Below, piece by piece: positions 45,594 through 54,062 of a stretch of 64,000 nucleotides of DNA. Under the pieces are notes generated by a model. That model had not been told where the DNA came from. It did no database searches and was given only the letters and a program-made list of their open reading frames with translations. The DNA is taken from assembly GCF_034432235.1 (NCBI RefSeq), contig NZ_DAOUCJ010000029.1, forward strand, positions 40,852 to 104,851, read 5' to 3'. This DNA is from Thermoflexus sp. (lineage in GTDB: Bacteria; Chloroflexota; Anaerolineae; Thermoflexales; Thermoflexaceae). Each line of letters begins with the position of its first letter. Within the stretch, counting starts at the first letter, position 1. A program made the translations under genes and the position numbers.

Positions 45594-46720
45594 GCTTCGA
45601 GCACATAAGGAATGATCGCGAAAAAGAGCGCCGGCATCTGAAGAGCTGGAAGGATACTCAGCCAGCGAGAGCGGATGCGCCCCAGGGCCAGGAAGGCCGG
45701 GAAGGCGATCCAGAGGTGGCGGGGCAATCCCATATAGGGATGGACGGGCCCGGTGTGGTAACTGAAGGCGGCGAGGGCGACCGCCAGGGTGTAAAGTCGT
45801 TCCCCCCCATCCATCCACCGCCAGGCCCGGAGGGTGAGGGCCACGAACCACGCGGCCAGGATCAGGTTGAGGACCAGATCGACATCGGGCTCCCGAACGA
45901 GTTTCCCCAGCGCCCGCCCCATGGCCTCCCACGGCCAGAGGAAGGCCTGGTGGGTGACCACCTGATTCGCGTGGGGCGAGAGGAGCAGGGCGTAGAGATA
46001 CGCGTTGAACCCGTGTCCCGTCAGGGAAAGGCCATCGATCGCGGCGATCCGAACCAGGGACCATCCCCCCAGGGCCAGCAGGGGGAGGAGCAGAAACCCC
46101 GTATCCCGGAGGCGGCCCCCGACCTCCCGGAGGGACCACGCGAGGGGGAGGAGAAGGAAGATCCCCTGAGGGCGTGTGAGGGTCGCCAGGGCGGCGAGAA
46201 GGCCGGCGAGTCCCCAGCGCCGCTCCTGGGCCGCGCCGATGCTCCCGATGGCGAGAAGCAGAAAGAGGGCCTCGGAATAGGGGGCGAAGAGCACGAAGCC
46301 GGTCGGGAACAGCATAAAGGCCAGCGTCGCCCGTCGCGCCCGGGCGGGCTCCATTCCCCGACGGGCCGCGCTCTCGAAGAGCAGGACCGCTCCCAGGCCG
46401 GCGGCAAGGCTGATCAGCGTGAGGGCCACCATCGGGGGGAGGCCGAGCCGGACCAGCGGCATGGCCAGCAGCGGGTAAAGGGGGTAGAACTGCGTGGTGC
46501 CGTCCCCCGCGCGATAACCCCCCGTCGCGATCCGGGCATACCAGTGGGCGTCCCACCGGGCCCATGGCGCGATCAGGACCCGCTCGAGCCAGAGGGGGAA
46601 GGGGGCGACGGGCGGCCAGGCCGGCAGCGCGCGCTCCAGGGGAGTCAGCGGCCGCAGCGGGGAGAGCCACGCCGCCTCGATGCGCGTCAGGATCAGCACC
46701 AGCGCCCAGATGCCGATCAT
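45581..46720 (-). CDS. PIG-V-like mannosyltransferase
   Basis: The 379-residue polytopic protein has IAPWARWDAHWYARIATGGYRAGDGTTQFYPLYPLLAM, the PIG-V/GT76-type loop with the WDxxWY motif, then FPTGFVLFAPYSEALFLLLAIGS. In eukaryotes this family adds the second mannose of GPI anchors; bacterial members are thought to use polyprenyl-phosphate mannose. About 10 helices are predicted. It lies in a string with DUF362 and GT87 genes, which fits a surface glycan pathway. The acceptor is unknown. Confidence 0.84.
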   Translation of the reverse strand: MIGIWALVLILTRIEAAWLSPLRPLTPLERALPAWPPVAPFPLWLERVLIAPWARWDAHWYARIATGGYRAGDGTTQFYPLYPLLAMPLVRLGLPPMVALTLISLAAGLGAVLLFESAARRGMEPARARRATLAFMLFPTGFVLFAPYSEALFLLLAIGSIGAAQERRWGLAGLLAALATLTRPQGIFLLLPLAWSLREVGGRLRDTGFLLLPLLALGGWSLVRIAAIDGLSLTGHGFNAYLYALLLSPHANQVVTHQAFLWPWEAMGRALGKLVREPDVDLVLNLILAAWFVALTLRAWRWMDGGERLYTLAVALAAFSYHTGPVHPYMGLPRHLWIAFPAFLALGRIRSRWLSILPALQMPALFFAIIPYVLEAWVP

Positions 46721-46758
46721 GGAAATGTCCCCTCGGTCTCCGCGACGTCCCGGCGCCC

Positions 46759-47775
46759 CTATTTCGGCGGCCGCCGATACCGACGGCGCAAGCTCTCGAT
46801 GGGGGCGCCCCGCACCTCGATGTGAACCCCCTGGCCGATCCCCGCCCAGATCCCCAGGGCGAGATGCTCGATCTCCTCCGGGTCGAAGCCCATCAGCCGG
46901 GCGCCTATCACATCCACAGCCAGCGGGTCCTTCCCGACGGCCAGCACGCCGTGGGGCACCGGCGTCCCGAACAGCGGGCCATCCCCTTCCATCCCCACGA
47001 TGCCATCGATCACGCTCACCACCGGCGGCAGCGCCTGCTTCAACCCCAGGATGCTGGGGGTGATGCCGTTGACGTGCAGCATGTTCTTCGGCCAGCCGTA
47101 GCGGATCCCCGGAACGACCCCGAACAGGTTCTTCAGGCTCAGGGTAACGCCGGCCCAGTGATGGGTCTTGAGTTTGGCGACGGAGATGATCAGGTCAGCC
47201 TCGACGACATGTCGGGGGAGCCATAGCCGCGATCGGCCCGGGAACCAGCCGTCCCGTGGAGGGACCGGCTGCGGGTCGTCATAGTTGAGATCGATGAAGG
47301 GAACACCCCGTCGGGCCAGGACATCCGCCAGGCCGCTCTGGGTCACGACCGGCCCGGCGTCCCGCCGGAACCCTGGTCCCTCGCCCACCACGATCTCCGC
47401 TGCCCCGCGGGCGCGCAGTCCATCGATCACCGCTCCGACCACCTCCGGGGCGGTGACCAGGGGCCGTCCCTCGATCCACTCGATGAGGTTCGGCTTCACC
47501 AGCACCCGCTTCCCGGCCACATCGGGCATGCCCGCCTCGTCCCACAGCGCTATCAGGGCATCCCGCAGCAGCGCCTCATCGTAAGAGAGAGAAGCCCCCA
47601 GGGCCACCGTCGCCGGCGGCTCCACCCGCCGCCGCCAGCCCCGCAGCAGCCAGGTCAGGAACTGCCGCAGGCCCACCGGCCGGGTCCGGCGCTCGGCGAA
47701 GGCCAGCCCGCCCCCGATGCCGGCGATGAGCATCAGGCGCAGGAAGGCCCGTCGGGTCAGCCGCGGCGCAGCCAT
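46759..47775 (-). CDS. DUF362 domain-containing exported protein
   Basis: The 338-residue protein starts with a twin-arginine-like signal (LTRRAFLRLMLIAGIGGGLAFA). The rest is DUF362: VLVKPNLIEWIEGRPLVTAPEVVGAVIDGL, DLIISVAKLKTHHWAGVTLSLKNLFGVVPG and LAVGKDPLAVDVIGARLMG. No ferredoxin-type Cys cluster is present, unlike some members. The function of DUF362 is not established. It overlaps the squalene-cyclase-like gene upstream by 19 nt and precedes the PIG-V-like gene by 38 nt. Confidence 0.88.
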   Translation of the reverse strand: MAAPRLTRRAFLRLMLIAGIGGGLAFAERRTRPVGLRQFLTWLLRGWRRRVEPPATVALGASLSYDEALLRDALIALWDEAGMPDVAGKRVLVKPNLIEWIEGRPLVTAPEVVGAVIDGLRARGAAEIVVGEGPGFRRDAGPVVTQSGLADVLARRGVPFIDLNYDDPQPVPPRDGWFPGRSRLWLPRHVVEADLIISVAKLKTHHWAGVTLSLKNLFGVVPGIRYGWPKNMLHVNGITPSILGLKQALPPVVSVIDGIVGMEGDGPLFGTPVPHGVLAVGKDPLAVDVIGARLMGFDPEEIEHLALGIWAGIGQGVHIEVRGAPIESLRRRYRRPPK

Positions 47776-48638
47776 GGCCAGCCTCCCTGTAGCGCCAGCA
47801 CGGTCAGCGCCGTCACATAGGGGTTTCCCTCCCAGCTCCCGTCTGGACCTTGCCGGGCGAAGAGATGTTGCAGGACCTCATGATCCTCGACCCCCAGCGC
47901 CGTGAGCGCCATGTGCCCAAGGGCCAGCGCCATGGTTCCCCCATCCCGATGCATCTCCGCGCGGAGCGCTTCCACATCTTCGGATCGGATTGCATCGGGC
48001 GCGATGGCTTGCAGGGCGAGAAGAACCCACGCCGTGGGGTGCGGGCGGGGCGGGAGGTAAGCCCCGAGCATGAACGGATTGCCGAAATTCCATCCCCCTC
48101 CCTGACAGCGCCGATCGATCAGGTAACGGATCGCCTCCTCCACGCGATCCCGGTGCGCCTCGATGCTCGAAGCCGCATGCATGGCCAGCAGGGCCAGCGC
48201 CGTGGGCTCCACCCAGGAAGCCTCGCCAGGCCGCCAGGGCCACCCGCGCAACGAGGGATCGATCCGCAGCATGCGGCGCACCTCGGCGGTCAGCTCATCG
48301 GCATGGATCCGGATGCTCGGAACATCTCGCAGCCACTGGATCCCCCGGGCGATCAGAGGGAGGCGGGGATCCAGGCGGGCCAGCGCGAGGACCGCCCAGG
48401 CGGTGCCCCAGTCGCTTTCAGATTCGTCGGGATCCATTCCCCATCCTCCATCCGGCCGCTGGGCCCGTTCCAGCCATGCCCGAGCCGGTGAGAGAGAAGG
48501 GCTTTCTGGAACATCCGCCAGGGCGAGGAGGACAGCCCCAGTGGGTTCGACCAGGGAACGACCGCGCGGGTGGTAGCCCCATCCCCCATCGACGTTCTGG
48601 GTGCCTTCCAGGAATCGATAGGCGGCTGCGAGGCGCAT
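47757..48638 (-). CDS. squalene cyclase/prenyltransferase repeat protein
   Basis: The 293-residue protein consists of alpha/alpha-barrel QW-type repeats: NVDGGWGYHPRGRSLVEPTGAVLLAL, QRPDGGWGMDPDESESDWGTAWAVLAL, CQGGGWNFGNP and QGPDGSWEGNPYVTALTVLALQGG. The catalytic DxDD acidic motif of hopene cyclase is not seen, so it is not a typical triterpene cyclase. It could be a lectin-like or lipid-binding scaffold. The start is uncertain; upstream in-frame ATGs exist up to 48713, but homology begins at 48638. It overlaps the DUF362 gene. Confidence 0.75.
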   Translation of the reverse strand: MRLAAAYRFLEGTQNVDGGWGYHPRGRSLVEPTGAVLLALADVPESPSLSPARAWLERAQRPDGGWGMDPDESESDWGTAWAVLALARLDPRLPLIARGIQWLRDVPSIRIHADELTAEVRRMLRIDPSLRGWPWRPGEASWVEPTALALLAMHAASSIEAHRDRVEEAIRYLIDRRCQGGGWNFGNPFMLGAYLPPRPHPTAWVLLALQAIAPDAIRSEDVEALRAEMHRDGGTMALALGHMALTALGVEDHEVLQHLFARQGPDGSWEGNPYVTALTVLALQGGWPWLRRG

Positions 48639-48789
48639 GGAATGTGCCGTGCTCCCCTGCTTTTCTGGAGCGGAAAAGAGGATCTTCAGACCCATAGGCT
48701 TTCTTGCCAACAATAATCCAAGCGGTCTTCTCTAAGCAAGATGAGAAGGAGGATGAGAGCAGAACGTCAAGCACGGTCCAGGGTGTTGG

Positions 48790-48935
48790 GTAGTCTCCCT
48801 CAATTTATCCTATGCCGGATCAAGGCGATTGGAGGGTGCAGATAGAACACACGCCAAGGGATTTTTGGAGTGTTAAAGAGCTGCGAATGACTCCTGTGGA
48901 TCCTGCGATCATCAACACAAAATAGGGAGACTACC
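48790..48935. repeat. 146-bp element with 12-bp terminal inverted repeats
   Basis: GGTAGTCTCCCT (48790-48801) and AGGGAGACTACC (48924-48935) are perfect 12-bp inverted repeats around about 122 bp of lower-GC DNA. No ORF lies inside. Size and structure fit a MITE or the ends of a deleted insertion sequence. No clear target-site duplication is seen at the borders. This sits in the gap between the squalene-cyclase-like gene and the pilin terminator, which otherwise holds nothing obvious. Confidence 0.6.
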
Positions 48936-48950
48936 GGATGTGGAATCTAC

Positions 48951-48997
48951 AAAAAGCGCCGGGGTCCTATCGGGCGGTTCCCAACAGGACCCCGGCG
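48951..48997 (-). terminator. intrinsic terminator after the Flp pilin genes
   Basis: On the minus strand, 12 bp (48997-48986 with 48968-48957, GCCGGGGTCCT and complement) pair around a 17-nt loop, and CTTTTT follows. It ends the transcript of the two pilin genes. Confidence 0.85.
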
Positions 48998-49018
48998 AGG
49001 CTAGAGGGAGAAGGGAGC

Positions 49019-49192
49019 TTACGATCCCTGCAGGGCGCTGGCGATCTGGGAGAACACCGTGCTGACCCGGGTGCCCAGCAAGCTGAGGATGACGATGACC
49101 ACGACGGCGATGAGCACCAGGATCAGGGCATACTCCACCAGCCCCTGCCCCTTCTCCCGCAGCCACAGCCACGCCTGCAGCAACCGAACCAT
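49019..49192 (-). CDS. Flp family type IVb pilin
   Basis: The 57-residue product is too short for standard ORF cut-offs. It has a positively charged start (MVRLLQAWLWLREKG), a prepilin-peptidase site at EKG|QGLVEYALIL with the conserved Glu at +5, and a hydrophobic helix (LILVLIAVVVIVILSLLG). This is the Flp/TadE-type pilin layout for tight-adherence pili. GGAGGTGTGCG precedes the ATG at 49192. It is a near-duplicate of the gene just upstream. No tad assembly genes are in the window. Confidence 0.93.
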   Translation of the reverse strand: MVRLLQAWLWLREKGQGLVEYALILVLIAVVVIVILSLLGTRVSTVFSQIASALQGS

Positions 49193-49360
49193 CGCACACC
49201 TCCGTGAGGTTAAATTTTTCTGACTATAGAATAGCGGAAAACAACTCGCTGGGCATAGGACTTTGGTCCTGGGATAGGGGTTCGGTGGATTGAGGATGGG
49301 CTGATCTCCCTCGAAGCGCTCCAGTCGGATCTTTCAGGGAGTTGGAGCCAGGGCCGGGCT

Positions 49361-49534
49361 TTACGATCCCTGCATCGTGCTGGCGATCTGGGAGAACACC
49401 TGGCTGACCTGAGTGCCCAGCAAGCTGAGGATGATGATGACCACGACGGCGATGAGCGCCAGGATCAGGGCATACTCCACCAGCCCCTGCCCCTTCTCCC
49501 GCAACCCCAGCCACGCCTGCAGCCACCGAACCAT
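49361..49534 (-). CDS. Flp family type IVb pilin (duplicate)
   Basis: The second 57-residue pilin differs from its neighbour by about nine residues (for example LQAWLGLREKG, LILALIAVVVIIIL, QVSQVFSQIASTMQGS). The cleavage site and Glu+5 in GLVEYALIL are kept. GGAGGTGCGCG precedes the ATG at 49534. The two genes are 168 nt apart. Differences are spread over the protein, so the duplication is not very recent. Upstream DNA (49560-49680) is very AT-rich and probably contains its promoter. Confidence 0.93.
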   Translation of the reverse strand: MVRWLQAWLGLREKGQGLVEYALILALIAVVVIIILSLLGTQVSQVFSQIASTMQGS

Positions 49535-49559
49535 CGCGCACCTCCTGTGCTCAATGGGG

Positions 49560-49680
49560 ATCTCTATTCACCATACCGTGTAGAAGAAAAGGTTAATCTG
49601 GGACTTTAGTAATAGGGTTATAGGTTTAAAAATGTTAACTATATGCGCGATATGTTATAAGATTATTACCAGTAAAGGGA
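49560..49680 (-). promoter_or_regulatory. AT-rich promoter region of the pilin genes
   Basis: A stretch of about 120 bp with markedly lower GC than the rest of the window lies before the pilin starts. On the minus strand it has TTAACA with TATTAC 18 nt later, a plausible but weak promoter. From 49680 to 49920 I see no gene. Confidence 0.45.
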
Positions 49681-49937
49681 TGGAGAAGCGGAATCCGGGG
49701 GATGGGGGTTCGTGGGGGCGGCTCGTGATCCGGCCGTTTCCGGCGGGATGATGGGGTTGGGGAGAGATCGGCTGGGCCATGAGTCCGTCGGTCCGCTCCT
49801 TCGATATCGGAGTGTCCGGGGATTGGAGGCCGTCGGCGGCGTCTCTCAACCCTGAACCGCTTTCCTCCCTTTCACAGCCTGGGTTGTGGGAGGAAGGGAG
49901 AAGATCGGCCATCCGCTCTGGTTTACAATTACGCAGT

Positions 49938-50000
49938 GGGTCTTCCGGGTGGGACCCTAAGGGTCGGCCCCGGAGCCTCTCGGGCTCCCCGGGGAGGGAC
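49938..50000 (+). other. GC-rich hairpin-forming leader before udk
   Basis: Several overlapping stems can form: GGGACCC-TAA-GGGTC, and GGAGCC (49972-49977) with GGCTCC (49983-49988), plus a second GAGGGACCC copy. No U tract follows. The stretch lies about 50-110 nt upstream of the udk start and might be a leader structure. Confidence 0.3.
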
Positions 50001-50047
50001 CCTTCCGCCATCCGGAAAGAGCGCCCAGCGGTCTCCGTCCTGTGGGT

Positions 50048-50698
50048 ATGGCCATGGCGATCGCAAAGTTCCGGCGACCGGTCGTGATCGGAATCGCGGG
50101 AGGGACGGGCTCCGGCAAAACTACCGTGGCCGAGGCCATCGTGCGGCGCATCGGCCCGGAGTATATCGCCCTGATCCAGCAGGATAGCTACTATAAGGAT
50201 CAGAGCCACCTTCCCATGGAAGAGCGGGCCCAGATCAACTATGATCACCCGGACAGCCTGGATACGGACCTCCTGATCCAGCACCTGAAGGAGCTGCTCA
50301 ATGGGCGCCCCGTGGAGGTCCCGATTTACGATTTCACGACCTACACGCGAACGCCCTACACCCGGCGGGTGGAGCCCCGCCCCGTGATCCTGGTGGAGGG
50401 GATCCTGGTGTTCGTGGAGAAGGCGCTGCGGGACCTGTTCGATATCAAGATTTACGTGGATGCCGACCCGGATATCCGGTTCATCCGGCGGCTTCAACGG
50501 GATATCGCCGAGCGCGGGCGCACCATGGAATCGGTGATCCGGCAGTATCTTTCCACGGTCCGTCCCATGCATCTGGAGTTCGTCGAGCCCAGCAAGCGCT
50601 ATGCGGATATCATCATCCCAGAGGGGGGCTTCAATACGGTGGCCCTCGATATGATCGTGGCCCGCATCCGGTCGATGCTCCAGGAGGCGGAGGGATGA
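50048..50698 (+). CDS. udk: uridine kinase
   Basis: The 216-residue P-loop kinase phosphorylates uridine and cytidine for pyrimidine salvage. The Walker A is [12 protein letters not shown] near the N-terminus, followed by [19 protein letters not shown] and [10 protein letters not shown] (substrate region), and [12 protein letters not shown], the lid. Starts at 50042 (GTG), 50048 and 50054 (ATG) are all possible; 50048 was chosen arbitrarily. Its last codons overlap the start of the GT4 gene by 4 nt, so it forms a unit with GT4 and uppP. Confidence 0.95.
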   Translation: MAMAIAKFRRPVVIGIAGGTGSGKTTVAEAIVRRIGPEYIALIQQDSYYKDQSHLPMEERAQINYDHPDSLDTDLLIQHLKELLNGRPVEVPIYDFTTYTRTPYTRRVEPRPVILVEGILVFVEKALRDLFDIKIYVDADPDIRFIRRLQRDIAERGRTMESVIRQYLSTVRPMHLEFVEPSKRYADIIIPEGGFNTVALDMIVARIRSMLQEAEG

Positions 50699-51894
50699 CC
50701 CCCATCGTCGTGGATGTCTCCCCCGCGGTCCACCATCGGGCCGGTCTGGGCCGTTATGCCGCCGAGTTGGTGAAGGCGCTGGCCCCCCTGCTGCCCGGCG
50801 ATCTCGCCATCTTCTACCACGACGCGGGTCGTGCGGATCTCTTCCCGCCCCTGGACGTCCTCCCGGCTCGCCCTTGCCCGCTGCCGGCGAAGCCATGGCG
50901 TCTCCGGGTGATGCTGGCGGATTTTTTCCATCGCCCGATGGACGCCCTCATCGGCCCGGCGCGCCTCTTCCACGCGACGGATCATCTCCTCCCGCCGTTC
51001 CGTGCGCTCCCCGCGGTGTTCACATTGCACGACCTGATTTTCCGGCTGTATCCGGAAACCCACATGCCGCTGAACCGCTGGTTTCTCACGCTGATGATGC
51101 CCCGCTTCCTCCGGCGCGCTGACGCCATCATCGCCGTCTCCGAGTGCACCCGGCGGGATGCCATCCGCTGGTATCGCGTTCCGGAGGATCGGATCATGGT
51201 GATCTACGAAGGGGTGGATCCCCGTTTCCGCCCGGCGCCGCCGGAGGCCATCGCGGCCGTCCGAGCCCGATATGATCTGCCGGATCGCTTTATCCTCTAC
51301 GTGGGGACGATCGAGCCCCGGAAGAACCTCCCGACGCTGTTCGCTGCTTATCGGATCATGCTGGAACGCTGGCCGGATCTGGGCCTGGTGGTGGGGGGGA
51401 AGCGCGGGTGGCTCACGAGGGGCACCTTCCGGGCCCTGCGGGATCTGGGGCTGGAGGGACGGGTTCGCTTCCTGGGCTATGTGCCGGATGAGGATCTCCC
51501 GGCTCTGTATTCCGCGGCCGCGGTTTTCGCCTTCCCTTCCCTGTATGAGGGCTTCGGCCTTCCGCCGCTGGAGGCGATGGCCTGCGGGACGCCCGTGGTG
51601 GTCTCGGATGCCTCATCGCTTCCGGAGATCGTGGGGGAAGCGGGCCTCCGGGTGCCCCCGGATCGCCCGGACGACTGGGCGGCCGCCCTGGCCACCGTGC
51701 TTTCCGATGCGACGCTTCGGGCGCGTCTTCGGGAAAGGGGCCTTCAACAGGCGGCCCGGTTCCGCTGGGCGGAGGCGGCGGAACGGACCGTGGAGGTCTA
51801 TGAACGGGTGCTCCGATCCCGACGGACGGTGGAGGCTCTCCACGGGGGAGGGGCGCGAGTCCACGGACAATGGGCGCAAGGAGGATCTCGATGA
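50695..51894 (+). CDS. glycosyltransferase family 4 protein
   Basis: The 399-residue GT-B enzyme has an N-terminal glycine loop ([22 protein letters not shown]), the linker [19 protein letters not shown] and the C-terminal donor-site motif [36 protein letters not shown] (EX7E). This is a retaining GT4 enzyme. Its start overlaps udk (ATGA) and its end overlaps uppP (ATGA), so it is translated with a lipid-carrier recycling enzyme. The acceptor is unknown. Confidence 0.93.
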   Translation: MTPIVVDVSPAVHHRAGLGRYAAELVKALAPLLPGDLAIFYHDAGRADLFPPLDVLPARPCPLPAKPWRLRVMLADFFHRPMDALIGPARLFHATDHLLPPFRALPAVFTLHDLIFRLYPETHMPLNRWFLTLMMPRFLRRADAIIAVSECTRRDAIRWYRVPEDRIMVIYEGVDPRFRPAPPEAIAAVRARYDLPDRFILYVGTIEPRKNLPTLFAAYRIMLERWPDLGLVVGGKRGWLTRGTFRALRDLGLEGRVRFLGYVPDEDLPALYSAAAVFAFPSLYEGFGLPPLEAMACGTPVVVSDASSLPEIVGEAGLRVPPDRPDDWAAALATVLSDATLRARLRERGLQQAARFRWAEAAERTVEVYERVLRSRRTVEALHGGGARVHGQWAQGGSR

Positions 51895-52715
51895 CCTGGT
51901 TTCAAGCGCTGATCCTGGGGATCATACAGGGGTTAACCGAATATCTTCCCGTCAGCAGCTCTGCCCATCTGGTCCTGGTGCCGTGGCTGCTGGGCTGGCG
52001 GAGCGACGAGCGGCTGGTCTTCCCCTTCGACGTGCTCGTGCATTGGGGCACCCTGGTCCCGGTTCTGATCTATTTCCGCCATGATCTGTGGGCGATCCTG
52101 GCAGGCGGATGGGCGGGCCTTCGCAAAGGCGTCCCGTTCGCCACCCCGGAGGGCCGCCTGGGCGGATGGATCCTCCTGGCCACGGTTCCGGCTGAGATTC
52201 TGGGGTTGCTCCTCAAACGATCGATCGAGGCGGTTTTCCTCCAGCCGGTCCTGGTTGGGGCTCTGTTGTTCGGCACGGCCGGGCTGTTGTGGCTGGGGGA
52301 GCGTTTGGGGCGGAGGGAACGGGATTTAGGGCGGATGACCGTGGGGGATGCGCTGGTGATCGGGTTCGCCCAGGCGCTTGCCCTGCTGCCGGGGATCTCT
52401 CGATCAGGGGCCACCATGGCCGCCGGGCTGGGGCGGGGGTTCCTTCGCCCGGAGGCCGCGCGGTTCAGTTTCCTGCTCAGCATACCCGCCCTCCTGGGAG
52501 CTGGCCTGGTGGCGCTGGGGGATCTTTACCGGATCGGGCTTCCCCCCGAGGCGATGACCCCCATCCTGATCGGTTTTCTCAGCGCGGCGCTTTCCGGTTA
52601 CCTGGCGATCTGGGGACTGATGAAAATGGTCCGACGGCGATCGCTCCGACCGTTTGCCGTCTACTGTGCGGGCATAGGGGCTCTAACCCTGATGCTCTCC
52701 CTTCTTCGGGGATAG
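51891..52715 (+). CDS. uppP: undecaprenyl-diphosphatase UppP
   Basis: The 274-residue membrane protein (about 8 helices) dephosphorylates undecaprenyl diphosphate to regenerate the lipid carrier of cell-wall and glycan synthesis. The two signature motifs are present: IIQGLTEYLPVSSSAHLVL, with the Glu and Ser cluster, and LPGISRSGATMAAGL, with the catalytic Arg. CAAGGAGGATCTCG lies upstream of the ATG at 51891, which overlaps the GT4 stop. Inhibition by bacitracin binding is expected for its substrate. Confidence 0.96.
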   Translation: MTWFQALILGIIQGLTEYLPVSSSAHLVLVPWLLGWRSDERLVFPFDVLVHWGTLVPVLIYFRHDLWAILAGGWAGLRKGVPFATPEGRLGGWILLATVPAEILGLLLKRSIEAVFLQPVLVGALLFGTAGLLWLGERLGRRERDLGRMTVGDALVIGFAQALALLPGISRSGATMAAGLGRGFLRPEAARFSFLLSIPALLGAGLVALGDLYRIGLPPEAMTPILIGFLSAALSGYLAIWGLMKMVRRRSLRPFAVYCAGIGALTLMLSLLRG

Positions 52716-52911
52716 TCCGGCTGCTGGAATGAGAGATCTCCATAGCGTCTGGAGGGGGAGCAGGCCGCTCTGGATCGCCGCCTTCCGTCACCCGTGATGG
52801 AGCTTCGAAGGGTTTTTTCTTCCCGCTCTCATCGGTTTGACAAACCTGCCCGCCTGTGATAGGTTGGGAAACCGCGTGCCATTCATTCCGCTCACCTCCT
52901 GGGGGTCCGCG

Positions 52912-53289
52912 ATGGCCCGGACGCGCACCGAGCGAATGATCGAGCGCTTGAAGGAGCTCCAGGCCAGCACGCCGGATATCGAGGCCTCTGCAGTGGTCAG
53001 CCTCGATGGATTGATTATGGCCTCTGCGCTCCCTGCCGATGTGGAAGAAGACCGTGTGTCGGCCATGTCGGCTGCCATGCTTTCCCTGGGCGAGCGGATC
53101 GCCAGCGAGCTGGGCCGCGGGGCGCTGGATCAGGTTTACATCCGCGGGGAGCGCGGCTATGTCGTGCTGATGGCCGTGGGCGAGGAAGCGGTGCTCACCG
53201 TGCTGGCCCGACCCCAGGCCAAGCTGGGGTTGCTGTTCCTGGATATGCGCCGGGCCGCGGAGGATCTGGCCCGGATCCTGGCTTCCTGA
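52912..53289 (+). CDS. roadblock/LC7 domain protein
   Basis: The 125-residue protein is a single Roadblock/LC7 domain: ERLKELQASTPDIEASAVVSLDGLIMASALP, then AMSAAMLSLGERIASEL, and YVVLMAVGEEAVLTVLARPQAKLGLLFLDMRRAAEDL. Such proteins (MglB-like) dimerise and control small GTPases of the MglA type. No GTPase gene is in the window. The start at 52912 has GGGGGTCCGCG upstream. The next genes encode a V4R protein and a response regulator, suggesting one signalling module. Confidence 0.9.
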   Translation: MARTRTERMIERLKELQASTPDIEASAVVSLDGLIMASALPADVEEDRVSAMSAAMLSLGERIASELGRGALDQVYIRGERGYVVLMAVGEEAVLTVLARPQAKLGLLFLDMRRAAEDLARILAS

Positions 53290-53387
53290 GCCCTGGACAT
53301 CCGGAAGGCCCATGGGAGGGGCCCACGGCCCGAGGACGTTTCCCTTATCATCAATGAATCCCATTTTTCCGATGGGGAGGCAATGCC

Positions 53388-54017
53388 TTGAGCCAGCGGA
53401 AAAGCGGCCTGTATTATCCCAACAAGATCGCGCGGATTTTCCTGGAGGCGCTGGAGGAGGTGATGGGGAAGAACGGCCTGAACGCGGTTCTGAACCTGGC
53501 CCGTCTTCCTCATCTCATCGATAACTACCCGCCGGACAATCTGGAGCGGGGATTCGATTTCGCGGATTTCGCGGCCATCAATCAGGCGCTGGAAGAGATG
53601 TATGGCCCCCGTGGGGGCAGAGGGCTGGCCCTGCGGGGCGGGCGCGCCTCCTTCGCCCGGGGCCTTCAGGGCTTTGGGGCCCTGGCGGGCGTCAGCGACC
53701 TGGCCTTCCGTGTGCTGCCCCTCCAGGCCAAGTTGAAAATCGGCCTTCCGGCGATGGCCGGCATTTTCACCCAGTTCAGCGATCAGAAGAGCTATGTCAC
53801 CGAGGAGGCCGACCGTTTCATCTATGTGATCGAGCGGTGTCCGGTGTGCTGGGGGCGCAAAACCGATCGCCCGGTCTGTTATGCGGCCATCGGCCTGCTT
53901 CAGGAGGGCCTGCGCTGGGTCAGCGGGGGGAAGGAGTTCCGGGTGGAGGAGATCTCCTGTATCGCGATGGGGGATGCCACCTGCTCGTTCGCGATTTACA
54001 AGGAGCCGATCGGCTGA
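53388..54017 (+). CDS. V4R (4-vinyl reductase) domain protein
   Basis: The 209-residue protein has an N-terminal helical segment (LYYPNKIARIFLEALEEVMG) and a C-terminal V4R domain (FIYVIERCPVCWGRKTDRPVCYAAIGLLQEGL, then ISCIAMGDATCSFAIYKEP). The Cys residues in CPVC and the later CxxxxxxxC-type pair may bind a metal or small ligand. V4R domains act as ligand-sensing modules next to regulators and Roadblock proteins. The start codon is TTG at 53388; GGGGAGGC lies upstream. It sits 98 nt after the roadblock gene. Confidence 0.87.
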   Translation: MSQRKSGLYYPNKIARIFLEALEEVMGKNGLNAVLNLARLPHLIDNYPPDNLERGFDFADFAAINQALEEMYGPRGGRGLALRGGRASFARGLQGFGALAGVSDLAFRVLPLQAKLKIGLPAMAGIFTQFSDQKSYVTEEADRFIYVIERCPVCWGRKTDRPVCYAAIGLLQEGLRWVSGGKEFRVEEISCIAMGDATCSFAIYKEPIG

Positions 54018-54062
54018 GAGGAGCTACGGCGGGGCATGACGCTTCTCGGCGCGGGGGTGAGG

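Noticed and set aside
48912..49541. Two Gly/Ala-rich longer minus-strand frames over the pilins
   Set aside because: They are the wrong frame; the correct one encodes two 57-residue Flp pilins with proper processing sites and Shine-Dalgarno sequences.
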